Positions 37,665-47,716 of a stretch of DNA of 64,000 nt are shown here, in pieces; position 1 is the stretch's first letter, and the number at the start of each line of letters is the position of its first letter. This stretch comes from Allolobophora icterica (Eukaryota; Annelida; Clitellata; Crassiclitellata; Lumbricidae). The position numbers and the translations under genes were made by a program. Where the stretch lies: the NCBI GenBank assembly GCA_963556255.1, contig OY744611.1, forward strand, positions 1,049,030 to 1,113,029. Direction: 5' to 3'. The notes beneath the pieces were generated by a model. That model ran no database searches and had not been told where the DNA came from. It was given only the letters and a program-made list of their open reading frames with translations.

Positions 37665-38727
37665 CTCTCCCCACCTTACTTAGATGCGGAGCATCTCTGC
37701 CAAAATCGGGGACCTTAATCAAACGTGACAGGAACATCCCCAACCCAGATCCACTTAGAGAGCAAGGAACCAAATGCACCTTTGGTTATAGGGCGGAATA
37801 TCGACAATCTCGGCACCCTGCACGTACGCCAAACACGATGAGAACCGTGATAGCGACAGCCTATTTAATGATGCTTTCGATCTCTCGGCACCCTGCACGT
37901 ACGCCAAACACGAAGAGAACCGTGATAGCGACAGCCTATTTATTGATGCTTTCGATCCGAACCACCACCCTACTGGCAACCTGTCGTACCTGACAAATCG
38001 CCAACCTTAACAGGCCCTCTATCATGAACCTGAGCTCTACCGGACCCCAAGGGCCAGGAGAACTTAAGGAGAGAAAAGTCGCCCACTGTCTCCCGATCTG
38101 GTAACCATCGTCGATCAGTCACACCCGGTACCACTTCAAAATCGTGAAAGCAAAATAAAAGTACAAGTTATCATATTTACGCACATGATCTAAGTCCTAA
38201 CATATGCTTCTATCGCATGATGATCTATCCTAAGTGCGCACTAAGGTAGCGCACTAAAGTATCATGAAACGGTAACCAAGGAAATCACGTTGCCCCGAAT
38301 TTCCTTAACACTCGTTGTTACGAGCATTATACTGTCGAAAAGAAACTCTGTCATCACAAGGAAACGGTAACATGGTTCTCCAATAGTTCGCTTGTAGAAC
38401 CAACGCAATGAAGCGTCCTAGTACTGGAATCTTTACTCCTTTCAGTACTAACCACTAAGCCAATGTTTAACCGAAAACATATCATCAAAAGGAAACTTAA
38501 CCAGTCATTCACTGACAATCTGTAAAACCAACGCAATTAAGCGTTACTGGTAGCACAGGTACGGTATGCTCCCAGATACCGCTCAAAAGAAATACTCTCA
38601 TCAAAAGGGCAACTGAAACATGGGTCTCGAATAGTCAATGAAACCAACGCAATTAAGCGTTCATCTAGTTTGTCCTAGATACACGTCTGCTTCAGAAGGT
38701 CACTAACAAGGACTTCTACAGTCGTAG
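37665..38727 (-). repeat. gypsy-1 3' untranslated region with tandem repeats
   Basis: The 1.06 kb between the pol stop and the 3' LTR holds a two-copy ~75-bp tandem repeat (37795-37955; 'ggcaccctgcacgtacgcc'). It also has three spaced copies of 'accaacgcaattaagcgtt' (about 38400, 38525 and 38643). No supported ORF is present. Its role (packaging, plus-strand priming or expression) is unknown. Confidence 0.7.
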
Positions 38728-41700
38728 TCATCCATCCAAGCGAGGTCTTCGTCTCGTCCGTCGTCCAGGTGGCAATTCTGGATCAGCGGTCTCGCCTGGA
38801 TTTTCTGAAGGTTCCTCTGGTTCATGTTCTGCATTAGGATCTTGAGCCAGGACTGACCAGTCTACTGTAGGTAACTCAAGATTTCTGTACCTCTCCGGTA
38901 ACCAGGTACTCGGAGGTTTACCGTAAAACGGCTTCAATTTATCCACGTGCACAACCATTAGCGTGGATTTCGGACTCTTCTGAATCCGATACAGACACGG
39001 ACTGAGCACTTGAATAACCAAGAATGGGCCGGTGTAATAGCGAGCCCATTTTGTCTTCCTTCCACTTCTTAGCCGAGGGTAGTAATAGTAAACCCAATCT
39101 CCTTGAGCGAACTTGCTAGGTCTCACTCTCAAATCGTAGGCTTTTTTCCTTCTTTCTGCTACTCTCTTTAACTGTTCTCGTACAAGCCGATACGATCGTT
39201 CCATTTTCTCTTTCTGTTTCTCCACGTACTCTTCCATGTCACTGTAAGACGGTCTCTCGAACTCTGTGACTTGGGCTAGAATCAAGTCTAATGGCGTATG
39301 ATTCTCTCTTCCCAGGAACAGGAAATTAGGTGTCCGTTGGGTCGCTTCATGTTCAGTACCTCGATATGCCGCCATTACATATGGTACATGAGCATCCCAA
39401 TCCTTTTGTCGTTCCGACACTACCTTTCCGATCAACATGTTCAGTGTTCTGTGGAACCTCTCGATCATTCCGTTACCAGAGGGTCGATATGGAGTTGTAC
39501 GTACTTTGTCAATCTCCATGCGTTTACACAGCTCTTTGAATAACTTCGACTCAAAACACGGTCCCTGATCCGTCAGGATCTGGCGTGGCATACCAAACCT
39601 CGAGAACACGTGTACCATAAGCGATTCTGCCACAGTAACGGCCTCTTGGTTTCTGATAGGCAGAGCTTCAGCCCATCTCGAGAAGTAATCTATCGCTGTC
39701 AGTATGTATTTGTTGCCTTTACTTGATACAGGATGCGGACCAGTTATATCAATTCCGAATCTCTCCATTGGTTCACCGACCACAGGAGTCTGCATGTAAC
39801 CCTGTCTTGGAGGTTTCTCCCTTCGATAACGAGCACAGCGATCGCACCTTTGGCAGAACCGTCTAACATCGTCCTTCCAACTCGGCCAATACGCCCGACG
39901 TTGCAACTGAGTTAAACTCTTCCGAATCCCGAAATGTCCTCCGGCAAAGCTTGCGTGTGTTAACTGAAGCATCTCTTGCCGTAGAGATAAGGGCACAACT
40001 AACTGAGATCGCTCAGCTTTTCCTGTGTTACCCTGAATCCAGCCTCTGTGTAACACTCCTTGCAGGACTTCCAGCTGATTCCAGTTGCTCACCAACACTT
40101 TCACTTCTCCGTTAGCAGGAGATAGTTCTGCCTGTGTTGGATGATGCTTCGACTCCTTCCAATCAAGGACCGTACCAATATTGCAATCGCTCTGCTGTTC
40201 TCTTCGAAGAAACTCCTTTGTCCAACGGATTTCCTGGCCTGTATCTTCACTGGTAACCTCGGAGCGCGTTACTTCTCCGATCGGACGTGCCCACATCACG
40301 TCTTCATTCGTAACTCTCATGGTAACCACTTTAGGTTGTTCCTCACCCGGACCTCTAGACATCGCGTCTGCGTTACCGTGTTTTGCTCCCGGTCTGTGAC
40401 ATATCTCCATGTCAAACTCCTCTATCATCTCTAACCAACGAGCCTGTTGGCCAATCGGTTCCGGTGTTCTGCGTAACCACTGAAGTGCGGAGTGGTCTGT
40501 TCTGAGTAGGAATTTACTACCCAGTAAGTACTGACGAAACTCTTTCAAGAAATACACCACAGCTAACAACTCTCGCCTGGTAACGTTATAGTTCCGTTCC
40601 GCCGTCGACAAGAGCCGACTCGCGTAACAAATCACTGTCTCTTCTCCTTCTTGTACTTGCGATAACACCGCTCCAATGGCGTATGCCGAGGCATCCGTAT
40701 CTAGGATGTACTGGCCCTCGTCGTTCGGTAACCCAAGTATAGGTGCGGAAACCAACTTTCGTTTAAGTTCTTCGAAAGCTCCCTGACATTCGTCAGTCCA
40801 ATGGAACGGTACATTTTTCCTGGTCAGGAAATGAAGTGGTTGAGCTACCACCGCGAAATCATGTATGAAACGTCGGTAATAGGAGCAAAGACCAACGAAG
40901 GATCTGACTTGCCTCAAGTTCCGAGGAGCAGACCATTCTTCTACGGCCTTGATCTTGCTCGGATCCGTCGCGACCCCTTCTTCACTCAAAACGTGACCAA
41001 GAAACAATACTCTCTGTTGTAACAGGTAACATTTGGATGGTTTCAGCTTGAGATTATACTCTTGTAATCTCCTGAAAATCATCTCTAGACGTTGCATGTG
41101 CGTCTCTACGTCCCTCGAGAACACAATTATGTCATCCAAGTAAACCAGACAGATGTCATAGTTTAGCCCTGTCAAGACTAAGTTCATTAGTCGACAAAAC
41201 GAGGCCGGACTATTGCACAATCCGAAAGGTAACACTTTGAATTGGAAGCTGCCCCTTCTCGTAACGAACCCGGTCTTGTGTTTGTCTCTTGGGTGCAAGG
41301 CCATCTGGTGATAACCTGCTCTCAAATCGAACGTACTGTACCATCTGGCGCCACCCAGGGTATCTAAACTCTCGCGGATAAGGGGTAACGGATGAGCATC
41401 TTTCCGTGTCTTCAGGTTCAGTTGCCTGTAATCGATACAGAAACGCATACTGCCATCCTTTTTCTTAACCATTACGACATTGGATGCCCATTCCGATATC
41501 GAAGGTTCAATGATTCCTTGTCTCAACATGTCTTCTACCTGACGATCAACTTCCGGTAACATGGAAAGCGGTTGACGTCTCAAAGGTTGCCGAACTGGTT
41601 TCTCCTGTCCCGTATCGATCTCGTGTTGGATCACCGAAGTGAATCCGTTATCACTTTCGTTAAGGGAAAACGTTGCGCTGTACGTTAGCACAAGTTTTCG

Positions 41701-44700
41701 TAACCTGATTCGCTCTTTTTCCGAAATGTCTGCTGGCACTTCTTCCCATAGTCGTTTTAGGGTCTGTTCGGCAAGTGGGTTGAGCGTCTGCTCCGCTATA
41801 CTGGCCGTTGTACTAATCTTCGATCCAAACCGGTCAATCGTACTTTGCTGCTTTCCTCGGCGTTCCTCCGGATAACCTGGGCCCATAGGCTTCTCCGGAT
41901 TTTCGCTTCGGTAAGGCTCATCATACGATTCCGTTCTGGCTCGATTAACTGTCACATCGACTACGTTCACTCGCTCCAGCGGACATTCAGTCCGTTTCTT
42001 GACTAGCGAATCTCTGTCTCCAACATTCAACATCCTGATCCACACTTCCGTGTCTCTTCCTGTCACCAACGTACGTCCGATTATCAAATCTTTTGATAAT
42101 TCCATTGGAATGGTCGTCCAATCTTCGTTATCTTTTTGGAAATGCGGGTATACTACCCAAGCTGGAACGTCAACTTCGCTCCTTGGAGGAACTATTATGT
42201 CCTCTTGCACAATAACCCTCCGGCACATGGACTCGGTAACGACCTCTTTCAGCGGGATCTTCTCGCTCCCAAGGAAAACGCATCGACTTGCGAAGTCCCA
42301 TCTTGCCTGATTGGCTTCCAGCCAAGATAACCCCAAGATCACTTCTGTCACTTGGTCTGTAACTAGACAGGGTACAGGGTACACCTGCTTTCCGATCCGA
42401 ATCTTAAGGTTAGTTTCACCATCCACCTTAATCTGACTTCCATTAGCGGCTAGGAGTCGCTGTTCTGACGGTACTAGCACAGCGTCTAGCACGAAACGTC
42501 GTGGCACAAGTGACATTTCACTTCCAGAATCAAGTAGACAGTGTATACGTTTTCCTGCCAGTCTCGCAACCACGTAGGCCACCCTACTGCCTTTGACCAG
42601 TCGGTTTTGGGTTTCCTCTTGTATCGGTTCAGCCTTTGTAGGTTCACTGGTACCGGTTGCACCATTCGTCTCAGCGTTTCTCTGAGGACAAAATCGCTTC
42701 AGGTGTCCTTTTCGTTTGCACAAGTAGCATTCGATATCCGGGTTACGCAACCGTGTGGGCGGATAAATCCGTCGCCATCCCACATTCGGTTCGGTTGTCC
42801 TCTGATCTCCCACCGCTAGATCAGAACTGTTCTCCCTTTCATGAGGTTTTCTCGGAACGATGCCCAAATTCTGATTTATTGTCACTCGATCAAGTTCTCT
42901 TGAAAGATTTTTAATCTTTCGCTCGAGATCTTCTAGACGACGAGACTGTTGCCCCTCAGTGCTCGAGTCTTTTCGGTCTTCCATGGTAACTTTAACTCTC
43001 GCGTGTCTCCGGTCTAAATCACCACCTTGTGTCGAAGATCGACCATAGGCATCCAACCTCACCGCATGTTTATACGCCGCTTCGAGGTTAACTGGTTCTC
43101 GCTCGCGCACCTTCTGCCCCAAATCTTGGTTTGCCAGTGCATCAATGAAAGCGTCACAAGCGACCGTCTCGACGATATCACTTGTTGGTCCTGGGTATGC
43201 CAAAGCCATTAGCCTCCGTACTTCCTGCACTACACTACTCAGCGTTTCTCCGTGAGCCTGCCGGTAAGTGCGAAGTTTCATCCGATATAGGCTAGTTTGG
43301 TCATCAGACCCGTACCGGGCCTTAAGCCGCTCAACAAGTTCTCGCCAAGACACGTCCCTCTGTGCACCCATGTCCCACAACAGCTGCGAAGCGGGACCCG
43401 TTAGGGCACACATTAACTGGTCTGCTTTTTCCTGATCACTCCACCGGTTGCACCGTGCACAAACTTCAAACTTTGCTAGAAAGGCTGCGATCGCTGACTT
43501 GCCGTCGTACTTCTCTAGCTTGATTCGTATACCGCGATCCGATCGGTCTCCGCCTCTTGTCCGCGTAACAAGTGATCTTCCGACACTCTTCTTGGGATTT
43601 CCTCTCCGGTTGTCCTCATCGTTACTCCTGGAATCGTTTTCATCGTCTGTCCTCACCACTGACCGGTGCCGACTCTGTCCCCTCAGAGTACCCAACGTCT
43701 TCCCTGGACGCCACTTAGAATACATCGTAGTCATCTCTCGGTCCCCTGACGTTGCACTGTCTTCATCAGAGATGTACTCAGCCTGTCTCTGACCTTTTCT
43801 ACGAGGCTCACCACCTGCGTAGTCTTTGGACTCCGATCGTTTATATTTATTGCGAGAGCTCTGAGAGTTTCCGTTGACGAACGTAACTCTTCTGTCCTCT
43901 TCGCGAATATCTCTTTTTCCTGACTCTGGCGGTCTGTCAGATTCGTCGTACCTAAGACAATTACGACTTCTCGAATCTGGTTTGTGCCCTTTAGAGTACC
44001 GCTCGTGGGTCTCATCCCAGGCCAAATGATCTCTGTCTCTTCCCATGTTCGATTCTCTCTCGGTTTCTCTATCAAGTGCCTGTTTTAAATCGCGTCTCTC
44101 GTACTCTGGTAGACGTTCCTTACCATACGTCTCCCTTTCAGTTTTCTCATAACTCTCGTGCCTTCCTCGTTGGCGGAGGTTTTTCCTGTCAAAGACTCCG
44201 GTTCTCATGGCCTCTTCTGGACCAACACTATCGGTGTCTGAATCCGAAGAACTCACTGACGAACGTAATTTCGCCTCAACCCTTCCTCTTGTCAACAGAC
44301 GTTGTCGACTCGATTGCCTTGCCGTTTTTCCGTGTGACTCTCTCCCGCTGTCCTCGGGAAGATAGCGGCTACGTAACTTTTCCGAAGTTCCCGAAAGCGA
44401 AACTTCCTCGCGTGTCTCTGTGTTACCTCGGCTCCGTGCCGGCTCTTCGATCTGCAGCTTCCCTCGGCGATCCATCTGGTAACCTGGGCCCGTAGGTTTC
44501 CCCGATGTCTCGCGTCGGTAAGACTTCGCATGCTGAGCAGCAGGAACAGACAGTTCTTCAAGTTTCGAACTCATCATTGCCACACTCTGTCGCAGGTAAG
44601 ACATCTCCGCTTGCCAATCTACCTCATCTGTCACAGGTCTTGGGCGACCTTCTTTCATGTTGGTAAACGGTACTCGATTACCTTCGTTTCGCTGATGCGC

Positions 44701-45831
44701 CACGATGTCACCACTCGTTTTCTGCACTACGGCGTCACCCCGCGGTTTCAGGCCTGTCTCAATGTCTCTTGGCCTATCACAAGCCTGTCTCAACTGTACA
44801 GGTTGCCTGCCCCGTACAATACTAGGTACTTGAACCTGCACAAGGTTCCCCGATCTATTGTCGAACGTTCTCTCATGCATTATACGCGGAACTCTATTGT
44901 CGTCGAGTGGTTTGGACCTGTCAAACCTACTCTCACCAACGGCCTCTCGCCAGTGTGTGAATGTCTCGTTATTCACATCGTTCCGTACTACCTCAGTAGT
45001 CTTTGGACTGGTTATCAACCATCCGTTATCCTCATGGAAACCTCTTTCACGCCCACTGCGGGTTCCAGCTTCCGTTTCAAATGCACTGGTTTCGTCAGGT
45101 GCACCCGTTTCATCAAGCAACCTTCGTTTGCTTTTCCGTTTACGTAACTTTGGACGCGCGCCTCCGTGCTCACTATGGGGCACTTCATCCGACTCGTCCT
45201 CGGTATCTTCCTGACCTTGCCTGGTTCTGTAACAAGAAAACGCTAGAACCCCACTTCTGGTACCAGTTTGTGACGTTCGTCGCTCGAGATCAACTAACCC
45301 TTCATCAGACATGGTACCAATTTGTGTCGGTCTTACCCGAGACGCTGCTTCGTCGTCGGGCTGGGTTCGGCTCCAGCCAACCGACCTTCTGGAGTCGCCC
45401 GGGTCACTATCTTGTCTACTTCTGCTGTAGACGAGCGGTTCCCTGTCTCCGCTCTCAGTGCCCATTTCTCCAAGAGGAGGTCCCGAGGGTATCGCTTGTT
45501 TGCGAACAGTGTCGCTGTCAAGCTCCATCTCACTTTCGGACTCTGCCACTGCCGCGGTCGCCGGGTGGGCAACGTCCTCGTCCTCAGGATGGCCGTCCTT
45601 TAGAACAGGGTTCGCTCTCTTGCCGGCAGGAGTCCTCAGCTTCCTGTGAGATTTCTTAGTCAAAGACTTCCTCTTTTTCTCCACCTTAACCGAACCCTCA
45701 CGTACCATTCTGCATCTCATGACTCTCGAGTTATCGTCAATAGGGGAAAACTCTGAACGTTCTCCTGTCCGAGAGGACAAGGTGTACATCTGACGAGTCG
45801 TCACGTCGTGCCGTCTCAAACACGCGAACAT
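38728..45831 (-). CDS. gypsy-1 Gag-Pol polyprotein
   Basis: One ORF of 2367 residues supplies capsid and replication enzymes. Residues 1-188 are encoded inside the 5' LTR. A long Arg/Ser/Glu-rich region follows to about 760. The retrotransposon gag core lies at about 765-930 (IKLEKYDGK, WRELVERLKARYG). Then come the zinc knuckle CYLCKRKGHLKRFC (about 1035), an aspartic protease LLDSGSEMSLVP (about 1100), RT with VMVKKKDGSMRFCIDYR, LPFGLCNSPASF and catalytic CLVYLDDIIVFS (about 1564), and RNase H TDASAYAIGAVL (about 1709). Integrase has an H2C2 finger at about 1960-2000 and D, D, E at DITGP, TDQGP (about 2088) and MIERFHRT. The order PR-RT-RH-INT is normal for Ty3/gypsy. There are no stops or frameshifts. 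The start at 45831 is the first ATG; whether translation begins there or after the primer-binding site is open. Confidence 0.93.
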   Translation of the reverse strand: MFACLRRHDVTTRQMYTLSSRTGERSEFSPIDDNSRVMRCRMVREGSVKVEKKRKSLTKKSHRKLRTPAGKRANPVLKDGHPEDEDVAHPATAAVAESESEMELDSDTVRKQAIPSGPPLGEMGTESGDREPLVYSRSRQDSDPGDSRRSVGWSRTQPDDEAASRVRPTQIGTMSDEGLVDLERRTSQTGTRSGVLAFSCYRTRQGQEDTEDESDEVPHSEHGGARPKLRKRKSKRRLLDETGAPDETSAFETEAGTRSGRERGFHEDNGWLITSPKTTEVVRNDVNNETFTHWREAVGESRFDRSKPLDDNRVPRIMHERTFDNRSGNLVQVQVPSIVRGRQPVQLRQACDRPRDIETGLKPRGDAVVQKTSGDIVAHQRNEGNRVPFTNMKEGRPRPVTDEVDWQAEMSYLRQSVAMMSSKLEELSVPAAQHAKSYRRETSGKPTGPGYQMDRRGKLQIEEPARSRGNTETREEVSLSGTSEKLRSRYLPEDSGRESHGKTARQSSRQRLLTRGRVEAKLRSSVSSSDSDTDSVGPEEAMRTGVFDRKNLRQRGRHESYEKTERETYGKERLPEYERRDLKQALDRETERESNMGRDRDHLAWDETHERYSKGHKPDSRSRNCLRYDESDRPPESGKRDIREEDRRVTFVNGNSQSSRNKYKRSESKDYAGGEPRRKGQRQAEYISDEDSATSGDREMTTMYSKWRPGKTLGTLRGQSRHRSVVRTDDENDSRSNDEDNRRGNPKKSVGRSLVTRTRGGDRSDRGIRIKLEKYDGKSAIAAFLAKFEVCARCNRWSDQEKADQLMCALTGPASQLLWDMGAQRDVSWRELVERLKARYGSDDQTSLYRMKLRTYRQAHGETLSSVVQEVRRLMALAYPGPTSDIVETVACDAFIDALANQDLGQKVREREPVNLEAAYKHAVRLDAYGRSSTQGGDLDRRHARVKVTMEDRKDSSTEGQQSRRLEDLERKIKNLSRELDRVTINQNLGIVPRKPHERENSSDLAVGDQRTTEPNVGWRRIYPPTRLRNPDIECYLCKRKGHLKRFCPQRNAETNGATGTSEPTKAEPIQEETQNRLVKGSRVAYVVARLAGKRIHCLLDSGSEMSLVPRRFVLDAVLVPSEQRLLAANGSQIKVDGETNLKIRIGKQVYPVPCLVTDQVTEVILGLSWLEANQARWDFASRCVFLGSEKIPLKEVVTESMCRRVIVQEDIIVPPRSEVDVPAWVVYPHFQKDNEDWTTIPMELSKDLIIGRTLVTGRDTEVWIRMLNVGDRDSLVKKRTECPLERVNVVDVTVNRARTESYDEPYRSENPEKPMGPGYPEERRGKQQSTIDRFGSKISTTASIAEQTLNPLAEQTLKRLWEEVPADISEKERIRLRKLVLTYSATFSLNESDNGFTSVIQHEIDTGQEKPVRQPLRRQPLSMLPEVDRQVEDMLRQGIIEPSISEWASNVVMVKKKDGSMRFCIDYRQLNLKTRKDAHPLPLIRESLDTLGGARWYSTFDLRAGYHQMALHPRDKHKTGFVTRRGSFQFKVLPFGLCNSPASFCRLMNLVLTGLNYDICLVYLDDIIVFSRDVETHMQRLEMIFRRLQEYNLKLKPSKCYLLQQRVLFLGHVLSEEGVATDPSKIKAVEEWSAPRNLRQVRSFVGLCSYYRRFIHDFAVVAQPLHFLTRKNVPFHWTDECQGAFEELKRKLVSAPILGLPNDEGQYILDTDASAYAIGAVLSQVQEGEETVICYASRLLSTAERNYNVTRRELLAVVYFLKEFRQYLLGSKFLLRTDHSALQWLRRTPEPIGQQARWLEMIEEFDMEICHRPGAKHGNADAMSRGPGEEQPKVVTMRVTNEDVMWARPIGEVTRSEVTSEDTGQEIRWTKEFLRREQQSDCNIGTVLDWKESKHHPTQAELSPANGEVKVLVSNWNQLEVLQGVLHRGWIQGNTGKAERSQLVVPLSLRQEMLQLTHASFAGGHFGIRKSLTQLQRRAYWPSWKDDVRRFCQRCDRCARYRREKPPRQGYMQTPVVGEPMERFGIDITGPHPVSSKGNKYILTAIDYFSRWAEALPIRNQEAVTVAESLMVHVFSRFGMPRQILTDQGPCFESKLFKELCKRMEIDKVRTTPYRPSGNGMIERFHRTLNMLIGKVVSERQKDWDAHVPYVMAAYRGTEHEATQRTPNFLFLGRENHTPLDLILAQVTEFERPSYSDMEEYVEKQKEKMERSYRLVREQLKRVAERRKKAYDLRVRPSKFAQGDWVYYYYPRLRSGRKTKWARYYTGPFLVIQVLSPCLYRIQKSPKSTLMVVHVDKLKPFYGKPPSTWLPERYRNLELPTVDWSVLAQDPNAEHEPEEPSENPGETADPELPPGRRTRRRPRLDG
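45247..45266 (-). other. gypsy-1 primer-binding site, within the coding frame
   Basis: Immediately after the 5' LTR (…GTCACA), the minus strand reads AAC and then TGGTACCAGAAGTGGGG. TGG at the start is the complement of a tRNA 3' CCA. The same bases encode TGTRSGV of the polyprotein, with no stop. The tRNA species was not determined. Confidence 0.65.
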
Positions 45832-47484
45832 CTTGCGATAATATCTGCACGTGTGATATTAACGCGGTGTACTGGTCTCACGACACTCTCTTCTGATAGG
45901 ACAGGTTCTAGGTCTAAAACCTCCCTAACCGCACGCAGAACTGTGTTCCGACCGGCGCACGAGGTGGGCCCTACTTCGCACTTCGGTCAGTTCCCGGAAC
46001 TACGTGTTTCGATCACCAAGTTATTTGCTCTGAATAACGATTGGTTTGAATACAAGATTTTCCTGACTCTATCGTTTTTCCTGGTCTTACCGCACTGTAA
46101 TCAGTTGTCGGGCGGTCTTTTCCCGTACTGCGGTCTTTCGGTAACAGTGGTCTTTCCCAGTAACTATTTTTAGTTACCGGGCGATGGAGCCCCTCCAACG
46201 CTCCACCGGCGTGTCAGCCATCCAAGTGTCACAATCCAAATGTAACGCCGACCCCGTACGGTTACCAGAATGTCCTGAATTTTGTTCCCAAGAATTTCCG
46301 AATTTTGGTTCCCTAACGAGGGTCACGCTTACTCCCACAGGTAACCGGACAAGCTCCAATCGCGGAGTTCTTCAAACCCCAAGAGGGAATTTCCTGCCTG
46401 TCGCCAAATTTACCCTTATTATCGTTTTTGTACTAAATTGGTTTTTTCAGGTATCCCGACGGTCACTTCACCGAGCGCCGAAGTCGCGTAAAACTCTCCC
46501 AGCCGAGGACGCCGAAGTCGCGTAAAACTCTCCCAGCCGAGTACGCCGAAAGTGCGTAGAACTTCCCTTGTGTCGAATACGCCGAATTCGCGTAAAACTC
46601 TTCTCAGTGGATAAAACCAAACACTGTCGGATCTTGGAGTTCTTCAAACTCCAAGAGGGATTTCCTTGCCCGACGCCAAATTTACTCTTGGTTTCAAGGA
46701 TTTCAGAATTCCAGAAAATGGCTACCTTAAGAAGGTCACCTCTACTCTCATGGGTTACCGGACAAGCTCCGATCGCGGAGTTCTTCAAAACCCAAGAGGG
46801 ACTTTCCTGCCCGTCGCCAAATTCACCCTGGTTTTCGATCTCACACTGAATTGGTTTTCCTGTGTATCAACGGTATCCTTCCCCGAGTATTACTCAGCCG
46901 TAGATTTCCCACGATCGGGATCTAGCCCGCTTCGCGATCAACTGAGGGATCGGCGCTGTCGGCCCGTCTCCCAACAGTGAACTTCTTTAGCTGTACTCGG
47001 GATCGCCTGATTATATTATTCGGACGCCCCTTTCGTCCGTAAATATATTTGTACTAACCAGAAACTCGAACTCTGACTCTGTCGTAACCAAATTCACTCG
47101 CCTACCACACTGAGTGCAGTATATTTAAATCGGTAACTGAATCGCTAACCAACAACGCTGTTTGACAGTATTGCTATGTATGAAGAGTCGAACCAACTCT
47201 TCACGTATAAAGCAGCACACCGTGAGGCAGGCTCTATGCATCCCGAATTAACGCGTCTGCTCGCTATGCGCTGGCTTTACACCGTCGATCGGGCTTCCCT
47301 GCCACGGTCGTTGCCGGCCAGTTGCCTATTGAAATTAAATAAAAATTAAATGATCGATGCTGGGTCTTCGCATGTAAAATTAAGAGAAACGATGCTGTTC
47401 CCTTCGCATGTAAACTGAAAGAAAACGATGCTATTCGCATAAAATAAATCCTCCTACTCACGCACTGCGGCCTTGACCGCCACA
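45269..47484 (-). repeat. gypsy-1 5' LTR
   Basis: This is identical in length to the 3' LTR (2216 bp). All reading frames present in one LTR are present unchanged in the other. In element sense the polyprotein ATG (45831) lies about 560 bases before the LTR end. Confidence 0.95.
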
Positions 47485-47488
47485 TATA

Positions 47489-47520
47489 TATACATTTGAT
47501 GATAATAAGCTGTTGCTACA
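47489..47520 (-). repeat. gypsy-2 3' LTR, displaced end
   Basis: This is the outermost 32 bases of the gypsy-2 LTR in element sense (ending GCTACA on the plus strand). They are separated from the rest of that LTR by gypsy-1. Confidence 0.9.
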
Positions 47521-47716
47521 AATGTCTCCTTCAGAAAGGCTGTCCTACAGACTTAAAACAAACATTACTAAATCATCAAATGGTTATTCATCACCCTAAC
47601 ATTATAAGATACATACATTCTATACTAAACAAATTCACACTCATAAATTCTTAATCTGTATGGTGACATACATCAATACGCTCTTAGAAGTCGTACAATC
47701 ATATATCCATTTTCAC

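Larger units (their letters stand above)
35449..47484 (-). mobile_element. gypsy-1: 12 kb Ty3/gypsy retrotransposon with 2.2 kb LTRs
   Basis: The minus-strand element has two 2216-bp LTRs that look identical wherever compared. They start TGTGGCGG and end GTCACA in element sense. The 4-bp target duplication tata (35445-35448 and 47485-47488) is confirmed by the empty site in the other gypsy-2 LTR (about 53841-53856). A polypurine tract (aaggtggggagag, minus strand, ending at 37665) precedes the 3' LTR. A single 2367-codon ORF covers gag and pol. It is the youngest element of the nest. Confidence 0.94.
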
